Assembly (NCBI GenBank): GCA_029168955.1 | Contig: JAPDOI010000154.1 | Span: forward strand, 616,001 to 680,000 | Origin: Aplectana chamaeleonis | Taxonomy: Eukaryota > Nematoda > Chromadorea > Rhabditida > Cosmocercidae | Length of the DNA: 64,000 nt | Direction of reading: 5' to 3' | Part shown: piece by piece, positions 1 through 15,770 of the stretch | Position numbering within the stretch: the stretch's first letter is position 1 | How the letters are laid out: every line of letters begins with the position of its first letter | The notes under the pieces: model-generated | The model's database searches: none | Seen by the model: the letters and a program-made list of their open reading frames with translations, nothing else | Told to the model about the DNA's origin: nothing | Position numbers and translations under genes: made by a program

Positions 1-152
1 TTCCAAGAACGTTTCCAAGGGAGGAAAAATTAATCTGATAAGAGCCGACCAATCGTAGTTTGAGGGACAGCCTGAAATGAGCCTATCTGCTAGACTATAA
101 TTCGTTATATCTTATCAGACATATTTTTCCTCCCACGGAAATCTTCTTGGAA
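1..152. repeat. Hairpin MITE-like inverted repeat
   Basis: Positions 1-42 and 111-152 are imperfect inverted copies of each other: both read TTCCAAGAA..TTTCC..GGGAGGAAAAAT..TCTGATAAG when oriented alike, and they enclose about 70 bp of unrelated loop. There is no coding capacity. The left end coincides with the window edge, so the element may extend further left and no target duplication can be checked. A small non-autonomous DNA transposon is the likeliest identity. Confidence 0.7.
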
Positions 153-600
153 CGCACTCCTGGAAACGCCAAAAATGGACATGGACGGTTCTTGAGCCGC
201 TTATGGACAAACTTTGGACCGCTCGGGGGCCGGGACCGACAGATTTTACCGGAGGACGCCGATCCGCGCACCCTTCGACATCAGTTCGCTGATCGGAGGC
301 GCGGTTCGGCGGCCAATGGTGCGGCGGCCGTAGCCCCCGAGTGCTTGAGTAGGAGGGCCTAAGGGGCCGAATAGAGTCTCGCCGCGCAACGGCGCGGCAG
401 CATGGTGTGCAGCCGTATCGATCACGCGGCGCCGCGAGGCGGCGCGGCGGGTCGATCAGACCTGTTCAGGGCAGAATCCGGCAGCGGCCGCCGCGTGGCC
501 AGGCGGCGCCGCTTTGCAACCCCGGGCGGTGCGGCGAAGTGGCGCGGCGACAACAGACGGTCGAGCCTGCTTTCCATGATTAACTGGTCTCACATATATG
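153..600. other. GC-rich block, no gene recognised
   Basis: The block is strikingly GC-rich, with many GGCGCGGCG-type words, beside AT-rich flanks. The open frames here show no recognisable motif and are probably composition artefacts. A similar GC-rich piece occurs at 7050-7200. It could be a fragment of a GC-rich repeat or a regulatory island. Confidence 0.35.
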
Positions 601-3346
<2,746 letters not shown>

Positions 3347-3554
3347 AGGTGTGTATACAAGTCTGTTGGTACTCTGCTCGTTGGTGCCCCTGCTTCTACT
3401 GAACCCAGCAGACGTTTGGTGTACACAGGGAACGTTCGAGCGATATAGCGTGCACAACTATATCGCGAAAGTATCCCCACATTGCATAAAGGTGTCGCCG
3501 TCCGGCTTACTAAGGCCTCTGGTCCATAACACCTTAGGATCCGTACCTAGAGTC

Positions 3555-4396
3555 ATGGAGTCTTTGGCCACAAGCCACAATTTCGCCACCCTGAACTGTC
3601 GATCGCTGTCGAGTGATATCCAAAAAACTGCGCTATCCAGACTTCTGAGCTATTTCCATGCACCGTTTGCTGCTTTGCAGGAAACTCGCCTCAAGGATAG
3701 ACCCGTCATCAGCGTCGGAGAGTACACCATCTACTGCGGTAACGCTGACGATAGGAGAGTGGGAGGCTGTGCAATAGCTGTAAGGAAGGATTTCAATGGT
3801 ATGGTCAAGGAGTTCGGCTCAACGTCGTGTCGGAATGCATTCGTACGACTGCGGGATCACTGGAGGATTCAATCTGTGGATAGTGAGTGCTCATGCGCCC
3901 ACTGAAACCGCCGAAGACAATTCGAAGGATGCGTTTTATGAGGAACTCAATACGTTGCTGGCCAGGATACCTTGTCAACATGCTGTTGTCGTGGGGATTG
4001 ACGCAAATGCGAAGATGGGACTTGATCAGGAATCCGAAGTACTCGGTAAATGGTTCTACCCAGTGGAGCAAACATCGGACAATGGCTACCGCCTTGTCGA
4101 CTTTGTGAACGCAGTGGTCTGAGTATTGCATCGACATTCAAGAGGAATCATCGCCGCCATCAGCTTACGTGGCAGGGACCAACCCGGCTATCTCCAGAAG
4201 AGCAGCGGAAGCGGAAGATGACAACTTTGAAACTACAGCTTGACTATGTCCTGACGAGGAATATTCCAGTATCGGGCATTCGAAGATCTAGAGCTGTGTG
4301 GGATGTCGCATTCGATTCGGATCACCGTCCTGTTCTGTTGAACTTCACTGCGAGGATTCATAAGAGGAAGCGAGGGCTCAGCCTCTCCAGAGGATT
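3555..4396 (+). pseudogene. RTE endonuclease domain (AP-like), broken
   Basis: Fragments in several frames carry the landmarks of an exonuclease-endonuclease-phosphatase fold. These are TLNCRSL at 3590, LQETRLKDRP near 3680 (catalytic E), VSAHAPTE near 3885, GIDANAKMG near 4000 (D.N), and SDHRPVLLNF near 4320 (SDH). Frameshifts fall near 3830, 4105 and 4185. In a live element this nicks target DNA for target-primed reverse transcription. The copy is not functional. Confidence 0.85.
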
Positions 4397-6702
4397 GACA
4401 TGACAAGTCTCAGAGATGAAGAGTGCAGAAGGAATTTTCGACAACGCGTTTCTATTCACATCGGAGTACGGACTAAGAAGAAACTTTGCGACGCGGATTC
4501 TTTTGTCAAGTGCATCCAGGACGCTTCGAAAGAGGCACTCCCGGTTGTACAGCCTAAGAAGAAGTTCGCCTACGTCTCAGAAGAAACAACATCTACCTAC
4601 AACAGAGTATGTGCTCTCCGAACTGCAGGAAACTTCGTGGAGGAGAAGCGTCTGAGTAGGAAGTTGCGTCGGCAGCTTCAAAGTGACCGCGAACGAGAGT
4701 GGACGTGTAGAGCTAAGGAGTTCGAGAAGGCTTGGGAGGAGAAGAATCCGAAGAAAGCCTACGTTGCTGCGACAGTATAGTGGGAAGATGAAGAGATGTT
4801 CTCCTGTCTTGAACACTACCAATGGAGTTGGCAGTTGGTGATGCGACGCTGCCAATATGGAAAGGATTACTTCAGTTCACTACTGAATCGTCCAGCGCCA
4901 TCAGTACCTGAGCTCCCGCATGTTCAGAGAGCACACATTACGATGTCAGTGAGGAACCGCCGACTGAGTCCTGAAGTTTTTGCATTGTGTCCGGAAAATG
5001 AAGAATGGAAAGCGCAGGGTGGAGATGACAACATCACTGCTGAAATGCTGAAAGCTCTTCCTCCGTCTGGGATTCGTGAAAATGACCAACACCATCCGTG
5101 CCATATGGATGAGCCGAAAGGATTACCTGATTCGTGGAGACATGCGATCATCGCATACCTCTTCACAAGAAGCTATCCGTCACGGATCCTAAGAACTACA
5201 GAGTGAATCTCTCTACTTCGTGTCATGTACTAAGGTTTTAGAACGTATCATTCTCGGAGCGACTTATCAAACATCATTGAAGGAACGACTCAGAGATGAA
5301 AGCAAGCCGGTTTTTCTTCGACCTGGAAGATCGACCATCGACCAAGTGTTCGTCGTGAGAAGAGTGAATTGAATCGTGGCAGCGGGTTTCGAAGCCATTA
5401 CAGCTTGCTTTTTAGACTTTGAAGCTGCGTTCTGACTTCTCCCCTCATCGTGATCGATTGCTCAATGCTCTGCGAGCAGATGGAGTCCCGGAAAAGTATG
5501 TTCGGGTAATCGAGGACGTGAACAAAGGAACAACAGCAGCGGTTCGTACACCCGTCGGATTTACGCCGTCAGCTTTCGAGGTGGAAACAGGAGTAAGGCA
5601 AGGAGCCGTTGCAGGACCTTTTTCTTTCAACTTCGCCGTTGATGACATCATGCGTAGAGTTGCATAGAACAGTTTCCTGCGGATGTGATCCTAACACCAT
5701 CATCAGGACGCTCCCTTGTCGACCTGGAGTACGCCGGACGACATTGTGTTATTCTGGCTGAAAACAACGCAAAACTGCAAAGCGATTGTGAACCCTTTTC
5801 TCGTTTCGAAGCATGCCGCAGCCTATGGACTTCGTCTTCGTCCCGACAAATGCAAGCAGATGTGGGTCCCCTGAGGCCTTCAACTGGAGTTTGTGTGGAA
5901 CCCGGACAACGTATCGAACTTCAGTGGAAGATTTCTGTTATTTGGGCTGTTTGCTGAAGAACGATGGTAGTTAATGCAGCGGATATTCGACATAACGATG
6001 CGTGCGAAAGCCACGTCTGCATTCAATTCTTCTAACCAAGTGTTTGTGGTCTACCACCATCGCGAAGGAAGTCAAGTTGCGCCGTCTACCTATCCGCTAT
6101 TCGCCCTATCATGATGTGCACGGATCGGAGACGTAGGCAGCTACCGAAAACGCAGATGGAAAGGTTGGATGCTGCACGGAGAGGAAGCTCTTTAGGGCGT
6201 TTGCTTCTGGATATTTCTGGCCGCGTGTATGCTATAACGTGAAGAATTACATGAAATCGACGGCACATCAACGCTTGTATGCCATAACGAAGACGCTACA
6301 GGAAATCGACGCAGTACATCAACGTCGACACGAGGAGGTGCCAGCATCTCCCTAACGCGCCATCTCAAACACAGCAATGGAAAGTCGACTTCGACTGCTC
6401 GGGCATATACTAAGAAGAACGCCGGATCGTCTCGTACAACACGCTTTTAAAATGCTTCCCAAATCCTGTCTGGAAACGGGCCACCTGGGCGGTGGCGAAA
6501 GTTCCGACGGATGTGGTTAAAGATTTGAAGTCACTTTGCATCGAAAGACAGTTCATAGGTGCCGATGTTTCGTTTTCAGGAAAATGGAATGCTGTGACAG
6601 CCTGGATGGAATGCCATGTTCTAATCAGGCTGAAGACCGTAGAAAAATGGATACGGCTGACTACTTTCAGGACGGCACACCTCGGTGAAGATGCGGAATG
6701 AC
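4397..6702 (+). pseudogene. RTE linker and reverse transcriptase, broken
   Basis: A basic, coiled-coil-like linker (4400-4780) leads into reverse transcriptase fragments. GVRQGAVAGPFSFNFAVDDIMRRV is readable in pieces near 5600-5660, followed by the polymerase box at 5728, where EYA is separated from DDIVLF by a frameshift. Downstream pieces include LRPDKCKQMW-like and CVEPGQRIEL-like segments, then the C-terminal tail up to about 6702. At least eight frame changes or stops show a dead copy. Confidence 0.8.
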
Positions 6703-6731
6703 TGCGTCAGGTGAAAGCCAACTGATTAAGA

Positions 6732-7299
<568 letters not shown>

Positions 7300-7794
7300 A
7301 GCGCAGTGTTCACGATGATTCTCGTTTCAAGTTTTACACTCAAAACAATCCGTTGGCAACCAAGTGTTACCAAAATCACGAAGAAACGGCGAGAAACGCA
7401 CTAAAACGTCTTGCTTTCAAGAGACATTACTCTCAGGCCTGGACTGGTTGTCTGATTGGATGAACATGTTCACGGGTAGGTTGTCACCGGTAACATAAAT
7501 GGGACTAAATCGGAAATGGAAGAACATTTTGGGCAAAATAGTATTAGTTAGGGCCCGAAGGAAAGAACAGAGCGAACACAGAATGGAGAATTGCGAAAGA
7601 CGGGTCCACAAAAGATTTCATTGTCACAACGAACAGTTCCATTGATACTTGAGGAGGCGGGCTGATACTTGAGGATTTCATTGCCCTTCTGGTGCGTTTT
7701 TCTCGATTCTTCGTCATTACCCAGTTCTACTGGGGGGCCAAACAATCGATTTAGCGATTAATCTCAAAATCGAAGATTATCGTGAACACTGCCT
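7300..7794. mobile_element. TTAA-flanked MITE, family A copy 1
   Basis: The left end is TTAA|AGCGCAGTGTTCACGATGA (7296 on) and the right end is TCGTGAACACTGCCT|TTAA (to 7798). Family A is defined by a subterminal CGATTTAGCGATTAATCTC near 7748 and CAAGTGTTACCAAAA near 7360. The same segments appear in reverse order at 38879-39360. It has no coding capacity. Confidence 0.85.
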
Positions 7795-7798
7795 TTAA

Positions 7799-8330
7799 AT
7801 CCCGATCTCTGAGAATTGAACCGCCCTGCATGCCGCGATTTGAATTTAAACGTTTTTCCGAGGAAATAGGCCACGGGCCTAACGCTCATATTTGCGTACG
7901 CGACGCCCGAAAATGCGAGGTGAAAATCTCAGAGACGCAGAGGGTCGCTGCTTCATTGGACTCTTCGCTTGCCATCTCGTTTGGGAGAGAGGGTATACTC
8001 TAACCGTTAACCAATATTTAACATTAGCGCAAGATTTTTTTTGCACAAGATCATAATTTACCATCATCGCCAAACTCTCACTGAAGTTAGTAGTTCTTTT
8101 ATAAAATTTTCCATGCTTGGGGCCCAGATTCGGTCATGCCTTTATCACCCAGGTGAGATTTTTTTGTGTTTTCCAACTCCTTCCTCGTCCGCGTATCAAC
8201 TGGATCCCGGCCATAGCGGAACTAAGATTCGAACAGTTCAGGAGGATTAAGGCTTCGGTTATAGTTAAGTCGAAGAGAAAACGCCGTGACCTGCCGTGGC
8301 AGACTTGAATTTTTGGAATTCTCCATGTAG
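7799..8330. other. Intergenic, no feature recognised
   Basis: Mixed-composition sequence with only short unrelated open frames. No splice-bounded exon, RNA gene or element terminus is convincing. Confidence 0.3.
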
Positions 8331-8972
<642 letters not shown>

Positions 8973-9309
8973 CCTACTATCTGCCAAACCCTCAACTCTA
9001 AGCTCGGATAGAGTTCGGGAAGAGCAAGCAGCGGAGCGGTCGGTAATGGCAAAGCATAACAGCGGTAAGGAAACGTTTACATGATAAGCCCGATAAGTCT
9101 TACTTTGACCAGCTCAAGACGAGAGAGCTCGGCTACACGTGTGATAGAAACCAACCCAACCTAGGCCGAGCTTTTCTCAAGTTTTGAGTACGAAAACATA
9201 GAGAATCATCGCTCTACCAAACATAGTTCAATGGTAAACAAAGGGTGCAAAATCTTGGGACAAAATTCGCGCTTTGATTGTTTCAGGCTCAATCTTTCAA
9301 TGTAAATAT
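8973..9309. other. Intergenic, no feature recognised
   Basis: No gene. The phrase GCGGAGCGGTCGGT at about 9031 recurs at about 10974, hinting at a shared repeat fragment. Confidence 0.3.
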
Positions 9310-10625
9310 ACTCGGACAAGGTGCAATACCCGCGCTAAGTTTTGTGAAAACGAGGAGCATCTGGCAAACTTGGCCAAAAAACGTCCGATGCATCTAACAT
9401 TTCTGAATGAAGGCTTCGAATTCTGAGAACGCTATTATATTGACAGATCAAATTGCTACCTAATTATGTGAACTGTAAGCCAAAGTTCCCAAAAATCGCT
9501 TTGTTTTTGAAGTAAATAGTTTTTGCAATCGTTTATCGAAAACGCCGCAAGCGCGACTTGAGGTGGTGGAGCTTGAAATTTTTGAAGCAGTATTTGTACA
9601 ATAATTGAAGAGCAATCTGTATGCTTTCTTCATAAGTGAGTAGCAGGTGAGAGAATCTCAAAGTTTGTTTAGGTTGAATTTTCGGAATCTTTTGATAAAC
9701 ACGATTGAGAACTTCCTGAAAAGTCGGGAATTGTTGCGAAAACCCCGGACTCTTAAATGAAGGTTTTCCGAAAATTCAACCTACACAAATCTTGAGTGTC
9801 TCTCACGCTGCACCACTCTGCAACCTCAACTTATGGAAATAAGCATACAGATTGCTCTCCCCATTGCTTGTATAAAAATACTGCTCAAAGATTTCGGCAA
9901 CACTTCGTCGCTCGCGGCACGTTTTTGATACGCGATCGTCCAAAGAACAATTTCTTTGGAAAACAAAGCGATTTTAGGGATCTCCGGCCCACAAGTCACA
10001 TAATTAGGTAGCAATTTGATCTGTGAATATAATAGCGTTTTCGGAATTCGAAAATGTCTTCATTGGAAAAAGTTACAGGCATCGGACGTTTTGGTTGTTA
10101 CCAAGTTTGCCAGATGCTCCTCGTTTTTGATGAAAAACTTTATTTCAGTATTGTATCCATTTTTGATACGAAATAATACCCCCGTCAAGTTTTGTAAAAC
10201 GGGAAGCATTCGCCGAATTTCAACTAGCAAAATAAATCCGACGCTTCTGCAAACTTTCTTTTTTGAACGATCTTTTTTTGGATTCTGAATAACGCTATTG
10301 TACCTCAAACCTAAATTCCTACCTAATGATGCATTTTTTGAACCGAAGTCTCCCAGAAATCGCTTTGTTCTGATCGAAAACGTTTTTGCTGTAGTTTCTC
10401 AAAAACGTCGCGCGCGGCAAGGTGCGGCGAAACTCTGAGTAGAAATTGTTCAAGTGGTAGAAGGGCAATCTGCGTTTTCTTAATGAACTAGATGCAGGCG
10501 AGGCATTCTCAAGATTCGTGCGGATAGAGTTTTGGAAATCCTCCTCAAACACGCTCCGGAACTTCCTGTAAAGTAGGGCTTGTGTTGCGAAAGTCCCATA
10601 CCGTTATATGTAGAATTTCGAAAAA
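9310..10625. repeat. Three-copy repeat: direct, inverted, direct
   Basis: Copy A (about 9320-9745) is followed by an inverted copy B (about 9750-10140), then a direct copy C (about 10170-10625). Landmarks are AGTTTTGTGAAAACGAGGAGC (A), the complement of GATGCTCCTCGTTTTTGATG (B) and AGTTTTGTAAAACGGGAAGC (C). The segments GCTACCTAATTATG and AAAAATCGCTTTGTT occur in all three orientations. The A/B hinge is a near-perfect GTTGAATTTTCGGAA / TTCCGAAAATTCAAC pair at 9680-9785. The open frames here are shadows of the repeat. Confidence 0.8.
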
Positions 10626-11040
10626 TCAACAAAAAAAAAAGAAAACAGATTTTTGTGACAGCAGCTGCGGCCGACCACCGCAGCTTGAGGATAATCGCGC
10701 TCAGACAAAGCTTAATCGTTCCAAGACCTCGTCATCGCAGCATGATTCTGTTCGCACTGCGTGTTGCAGCAGCGGTTGTCTGCAACTGCGGACCGGAATT
10801 TCGCTCCGATATGGACAGTAGCTCCAGCAAATGTCGACGTCGCTCGTTTTAATCATAAGACTAGAGCATTCCATGGAGATGCATCACTGTGGAGGTCGGC
10901 TCCACCGGCCCGACTCGCCTTTGGAGTAGGGAGAGATTGGAACCCGATAATAAGTTTAAGCCGGTTGGTGTGAGCGGAGCGGTCGGTCATACGGTCTACC
11001 GTACCTGATATCTCACTACCAATACACTCATACACTGGAG
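10626..11040. other. Intergenic, no feature recognised
   Basis: Sequence of mixed composition. GCGGAGCGGTCGGT near 10974 repeats the phrase at 9031. No gene is supported. Confidence 0.3.
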
Positions 11041-11340
11041 GGGCTAGCGCAGCTCTTCAGGGGGGCAACCCTCCGGGCCCCGGCGCTTGCCCCCCCCCCC
11101 CCAATCGGGGGGGGGGGGGCTACCGCCGAATTGGCAATTTGGCTTGATCGGAGCCCCCCTGTCACTGCCCTGAAGCCCCCCCTGTGACTGCCTTGAATCT
11201 CCCCTGTCACTGCCCTGAAGCACCCCCCACCGTCAAGGCCCCGGAGCAGTGACGTCACGGCCCCGGAGCAGCGACTTTACCCTCCTCCCTCCGGAAAGCG
11301 TCGCCGCTCTTCTCCAAAAATACCCCTTTCCGTCAGGTAC
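11041..11340. repeat. G/C-run block with 22-23-bp tandem repeat
   Basis: A run of about 14 C (near 11089) faces a run of about 14 G (near 11107) across a 5-base spacer, giving a potential hairpin or quadruplex. Three units with CCTGTCACTGCCCTGAAG start at about 11158, 11181 and 11203. CGGCGCTTGCCCCCCCC recurs at about 11676. Confidence 0.7.
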
Positions 11341-11860
11341 TCAGAGTCCCCTTCCAGGGCCGGCCCTGTTGGGCCGAATGCGGCTCTCTATGAGGTGAGG
11401 CTCCTTTTATACCGGTTGATCACGTGATAGATCACAGGAGAAATCACGTCGAATCGGGACAAAACTGAGCGTGAATGACGATGCGTGCGTTTGGCCTACT
11501 ATGCCTTCTCTGGCCTCTATTGTCGTAAACTACCTTCTACTACTTCTTCCTATCTTTTCCCTCTCTTCCTCTCGGGGGGGGGAGCGCCGCAGGAGAGCAG
11601 GGGCCTCCCCTAAAGCCCCCTCTCGAGGAGGCCTCCGCTGTCGCTCCCCCAAGTCGAAAACGGGCTCTATTGTCCGGCGCTTGCCCCCCCCCGCAGAGTC
11701 TGAGAATATAATTCGCCATGGCCAACCCCTCTGCTGCACATTACGCTCGACCGGTAAGGTCAAGGAAAGTTTCCACCGAAAATTGAAAGTGGAAAGAATA
11801 ATCAAATAACAAGAATAAGGGATAAATGAAAGTTACCGATGCTGTAGATCGCAAATTTAC
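11341..11860. other. GC-rich spacer with promoter-like and G-run pieces
   Basis: CCTTCCAGGGCCGGC at about 11350, followed by TTTTATACCGG at about 11406, parallels 16670-16730, so both are pieces of one repeat. 11570-11700 is a second G-run/C-run block. Open frames in both directions are composition shadows. Confidence 0.4.
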
Positions 11861-12012
11861 ATTTTTCTCTCAATCGCAAATTCTAGATTTGCTACGATTT
11901 CTTACGATTCGTTACGATTTCGGGCCGAAATTACGTAAATCGTAAATCGTAAAAAAAGTGCCAAAAACGGCCGTAATTCGTAAATCGTAATTCGTAATTA
12001 CGCACAGCCCTG
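11861..12012. repeat. hAT-like right end with TACGATT words
   Basis: Words of the type TTACGATT, CGTAAATCGTAA and AATTCGTAATTACG repeat up to the terminal CGCACAGCCCTG at 12001-12012. The inverse of that terminus is CAGGGCTGTGCG, a hAT-type end. No matching left end with the flanking ATACACAC is seen, so this is a solo or truncated end. Confidence 0.5.
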
Positions 12013-12049
12013 ATACACACCCCCACTTCGGACATAAGCAATTGAAATA

Positions 12050-12620
12050 TAACACTTAGAAGCCAGGAACAAAAATCGTGTTACATAGTGTTATTAGACC
12101 AAATCGCAAAACCACGTAGGCGATGCTTTTTTGATGGGTGGGATAAGTAAATTGATTAACAAGTTGGTCGCTAACTGTTTATCAAATCAAACGATACAGA
12201 TTGGCTAATCGTGAAGATTTCTCGCGGATATTACTACGTAATACCAAGAAAAAGTTAACGATTCTAGATAAATGGGTTTCTCCAATCAAAAAGCGGTTTG
12301 GCGCTGGCAGAAACGCTCCAACAAAAAGGAACATCAGGAAAGTGTAGTGGGCGAGTCTACCAAAAATTTTAAGTTTTCACTTGAGAACCGATTTCCGTGG
12401 ACAAATTTTTTAGTTCTCCCCAAACAAACCGCTGGGATATTTCACATGGAAGTGTCCTAAGCTTTTCGAAGAAGGGCTTTTACTCGGCTGAAAAGGTTCA
12501 TGTACTAGTAATTGCAGTTGCTACTGCACCTTGACTGGTTTACTTTTCTGAACTTCAAAATGAAATCGTTTGTCTGAATAAACATTGTGTTTTCTTTCTA
12601 ATAATAAGTATTGAGTATTT
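12050..12620. repeat. Dispersed repeat, copy related to 22560-23080
   Basis: Shared diverged blocks are GATTATCAAATCAA/TTTATCAAATCAAAC, AAGAAAAAGTTAACGATTCTA versus AAGAAAAAAGTTATTGATTC, and GAAACG(T/C)TTCAACAAAAAGG-like sequence followed by GGAAAGT. The open frames in the two copies are short and not homologous over their full length. The class of element is unknown. Confidence 0.45.
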
Positions 12621-13431
12621 CTAATCATAAGTATTGAGTGCACGATTTTTCCTTGGTACTAGGATAGAACCGAATTAAGAGAAGAAATTTTTAAAACCAC
12701 AAAGCTTTTCTATGAAAAATAACAAAACGGGTTGTTTTCGCGAGTTAAAGGATTGAGCCGCGGAAATCGGCTCTCGAGATCCACTTCCACATTCCTCTTT
12801 TTTTTTGTTGGAACGTTTCTGTCAGCACCAAACCACATTTGCTTGGTGGATCCCCTTTTGAGTAGAACTTCTTTGCTTTTTCTCTTTTATCACATCCGTA
12901 ACCAGCAGCGCTAGCCAAGAATTAAGTAATTTTGTTGAGGAAACTGCGTAGTGCTATAAAAATCGAGCGTTAGAATTGTTACCGATCAATCGGATCTGAA
13001 AAAGTTGATAGAACTCTATGAAGTTGTTCTACAGAAAATGTATTTAATTGTGATTACAGCTTCAGCATCCACATAGACGAAGCGGTCGTGGCTGTATGCC
13101 AGAATATACATAGAAACCTCAATCATCCGAGAGATGCCAGTCAGTAGCACAGTAGTTGCGTCTTTCTCTTTGTGTCTCCGGCGCAAAAGCTGAGGTGGAG
13201 AGCGCAGCAAGCGCGAGTAAAAGTGGGCGATGCATGATTGGTTGTCAATGGTACCGCAAGCATTACCTAAAGCTGTCAATACTAAAGCTGTCAATACTCG
13301 AGAGAGAGAGAGACTTGGAAAATGGTGGGGAAATGTGAAGGGCCGCAAATGGACGGTACCAATCCTTTGAATAGAGAATTTGACAGAAAAATGAGAAGAA
13401 ACAAGAATTATATGTTACTTCACCTTCAAAA
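12621..13431. other. Intergenic, no feature recognised
   Basis: No supported gene. A short GA run is present at about 13300-13312, and CTAAAGCTGTCAATACT is duplicated in tandem at about 13267-13299. Confidence 0.3.
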
Positions 13432-14360
13432 TTACCGTTTCATAATTATAGCGACACTACATTGGAAATGCTCTTCTCGTGAATTTCTGCAAGCATTTCA
13501 TGTTTTAAGTATGGTGTAAGTAGAGGCATTCTTTCTTAACATATTCCGATCATGGCGCACAGTACACTACTCTCTGACGGCTATAAGAGCCAGGTTCTTG
13601 TGCTGCACAAGGCCAGCCTGAGCGCTAGAAGGATTTCAGACGCAACAGGTCGTCACCGGGTCACAGATCACCGATTTCTGCATGACCCTGAGTTGTGTGG
13701 TTGTAACAAGGGCACTGGCTAATCCAGAACGCTCTATGGTCGGGACGAACGCCGAATTGGACGTCGTGTATCAAACTCAGCCATCACGGTGAATGAAGTC
13801 GGAACTGAACTTTCGGCCAAGCACTCTCGGATGTGTTCAGCACCTCGCCTCTCTGATTATGAGTCGCACAAGGCAGCACGACTTCAATTCGCCAAAAAAA
13901 AAACATGGCGACTGACTGGTATATTGTAAGCGGTAATTCAACTGGGGTTTGTCCGGAGTAAAGATTGTGTTAAGGTGATTTTTTCGGACGAGAAAAAGTG
14001 TAAACTGGATGAACCCGACGGAAAACCAACTATTGGCAGGATTTTTGCAAGGAGCCGAAGTACTTCGCCAAATGGAACTTTTGTGGTGGCAGTCTTATGG
14101 TGTAGGGTGGCTTCCATGAAGGCGATACGCTTCAGATCGCCTTAACTTCTACTCGAATGATTTCCACCTACTACCAAGAGGCGTTGCGAACTTGCCTCCT
14201 GCCTGTGCTTGCCCGACTTCAGCACGATGGTCTCGTTTTCCAGCAAGACAACGCGTCAACGCATGCAAGTCGCTCCACTAAGACGTGGTTGGAGGAACAT
14301 AATATTACCGTTATGGACTGGCCAGCCTGTTGTCGTAACGTAAATCTCATCGAGAAAAAA
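13432..14360 (+). pseudogene. Tc3-like transposase relic
   Basis: From ATG at 13552 the reading begins MAHSTLLSDGYKSQ, and the frame then breaks repeatedly. Tc-type catalytic landmarks are visible: VIFSDEKK near 13977 (first D), FQQDNASTHASRSTKTWLEE near 14240 (second D), and NLIE near 14343 (terminal E, so DD34E). CCGTTTCATAATTATAG at about 13436 resembles the TIR of the Tc3-like element at 45975, so it may be the left end. No right TIR is found. Confidence 0.75.
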
Positions 14361-14879
14361 CGAAAAACTTGTATGGTGTGTGTACACCCAAAATTTTGCA
14401 AAAAAAAACTTCAATTTTAGACTTACCCACGTCAAACTCATTTTTTTTCATAGAGGACCGCAAAACCTACTCCATGCAGGAATCGCAGGCCCAGAAAGAT
14501 TCCTGTTGCGCATAATCGTGCATACAGGGTTCGGCGCTGGTGTGGGCCCCCACAGGGGGGGGGTCTGAGCTCCGGAGGGGTAAAAGCGTGTGGTCTGATC
14601 TTTTGACGAAGACCGATTGAACCAACGTGTCTGTGAGAAAAAAACCTTTAGGAGCAGTTTTTCACGTAGATTTCGAATGCAGATTGCAGTTTAACAAAAA
14701 AGCTGATTTGACTGATTTACGAGGCGCGGAGTTCAATTGGGAAGTTTAGGGTGAAGTAAAGGTCTTCTTAGAATAATAATAAATACATATGAATCCTCCA
14801 TGTGAAAAGCCAAAAGCGGTTCGACTACTAAATGCTAAATGATCTCTAAAAATGATTTCTTTGAGTCACAAGAGTTGAT
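14361..14879. other. Intergenic, no feature recognised
   Basis: Contains a short G-run at 14555-14562. No gene or element end is convincing. Confidence 0.3.
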
Positions 14880-15374
14880 ATTTGAGTTGAGCGGGGTCGA
14901 TTCACTCTATATACTCACTTTCACCGTTTACGATGGAGGCTAAACAGTACTGCAGTATGCGGGATCACGCCTTTCCCAGGCGCAGTCCCGCCGGAAGTCG
15001 ATAATTTTTAAAACTAGGAGTCATTAGAATAGAATATTTGAATGCAGCGTGGTCGATTCACCCTGAATACAGAGTTTCACCATCTCAGATGAACGCTGAA
15101 GACCGCTACAGTATCTGGGATCACGCCTTTCTCAGGTGCGGTCCCGCAGGAAATCGATAATTTGGAAAACTAGGAGTCATTAGGTAAGGATATTTGAATC
15201 CAGCGTAGTCGATGTACTCTGTATACTTGCTTTGACCATCTAAGATGGGCATAGAAGACCGCTACATAGAAAGCGGGAAACGATGAAAAATCGTCCAAGT
15301 CCCCGAACATAAAACTGTTAAAACTGCAGTAACTTAAGTTCTAAATAAGGTACCCTGAAAAATTTTAGCTTTAA

Positions 15375-15770
15375 AGGCAAGGTCCGGTCAGATTTTGACA
15401 CCACCGAAATTCGGGTTAGATAGATTGGGCTGGTCTAGCTGGACACCGTCCACATTTTCGCAAACTTAAGTCCGTATTTCTGGAGAAAACAGCCTGAAAG
15501 TCAAGGATTACGGTATTTACAGCATGATAATCATGGCTGGAATGACCGATCATTACACAGCACTTTCGAAGAATGTGTGGACAACGGCTAAAATATAGAC
15601 GATGGCCACACTTTTCTGACTTTTCTGGATCATCGGCTCACGGAAGTGGCTTTAATAACTTGAAGAAAACCGGTTTTAAAGCAGTTTTCGCATGTTCCTT
15701 TGGACTACCTGTACCATTAGCACAGATTCAGCGGAAAATCTCAGAATAAAATTCTGCCCGGACCCTGCCC
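15375..15770. mobile_element. TTAA-flanked MITE, family Q copy 1
   Basis: The ends are TTAA|AGGCAAGGTCCGGTC (15371 on) and CCGGACCCTGCCC|TTAA (to 15774). The sequence is about 90% like 34949-35794, apart from a 440-bp insertion present only there. The intact TTTTAAAGCAG at 15674-15684 is the empty site for that insertion. Confidence 0.88.

Noticed and set aside
10580..11809. Several 70-110-codon frames on both strands in GC-rich DNA
   Set aside because: They overlap on opposite strands, lack motifs, and follow from GC-rich composition.
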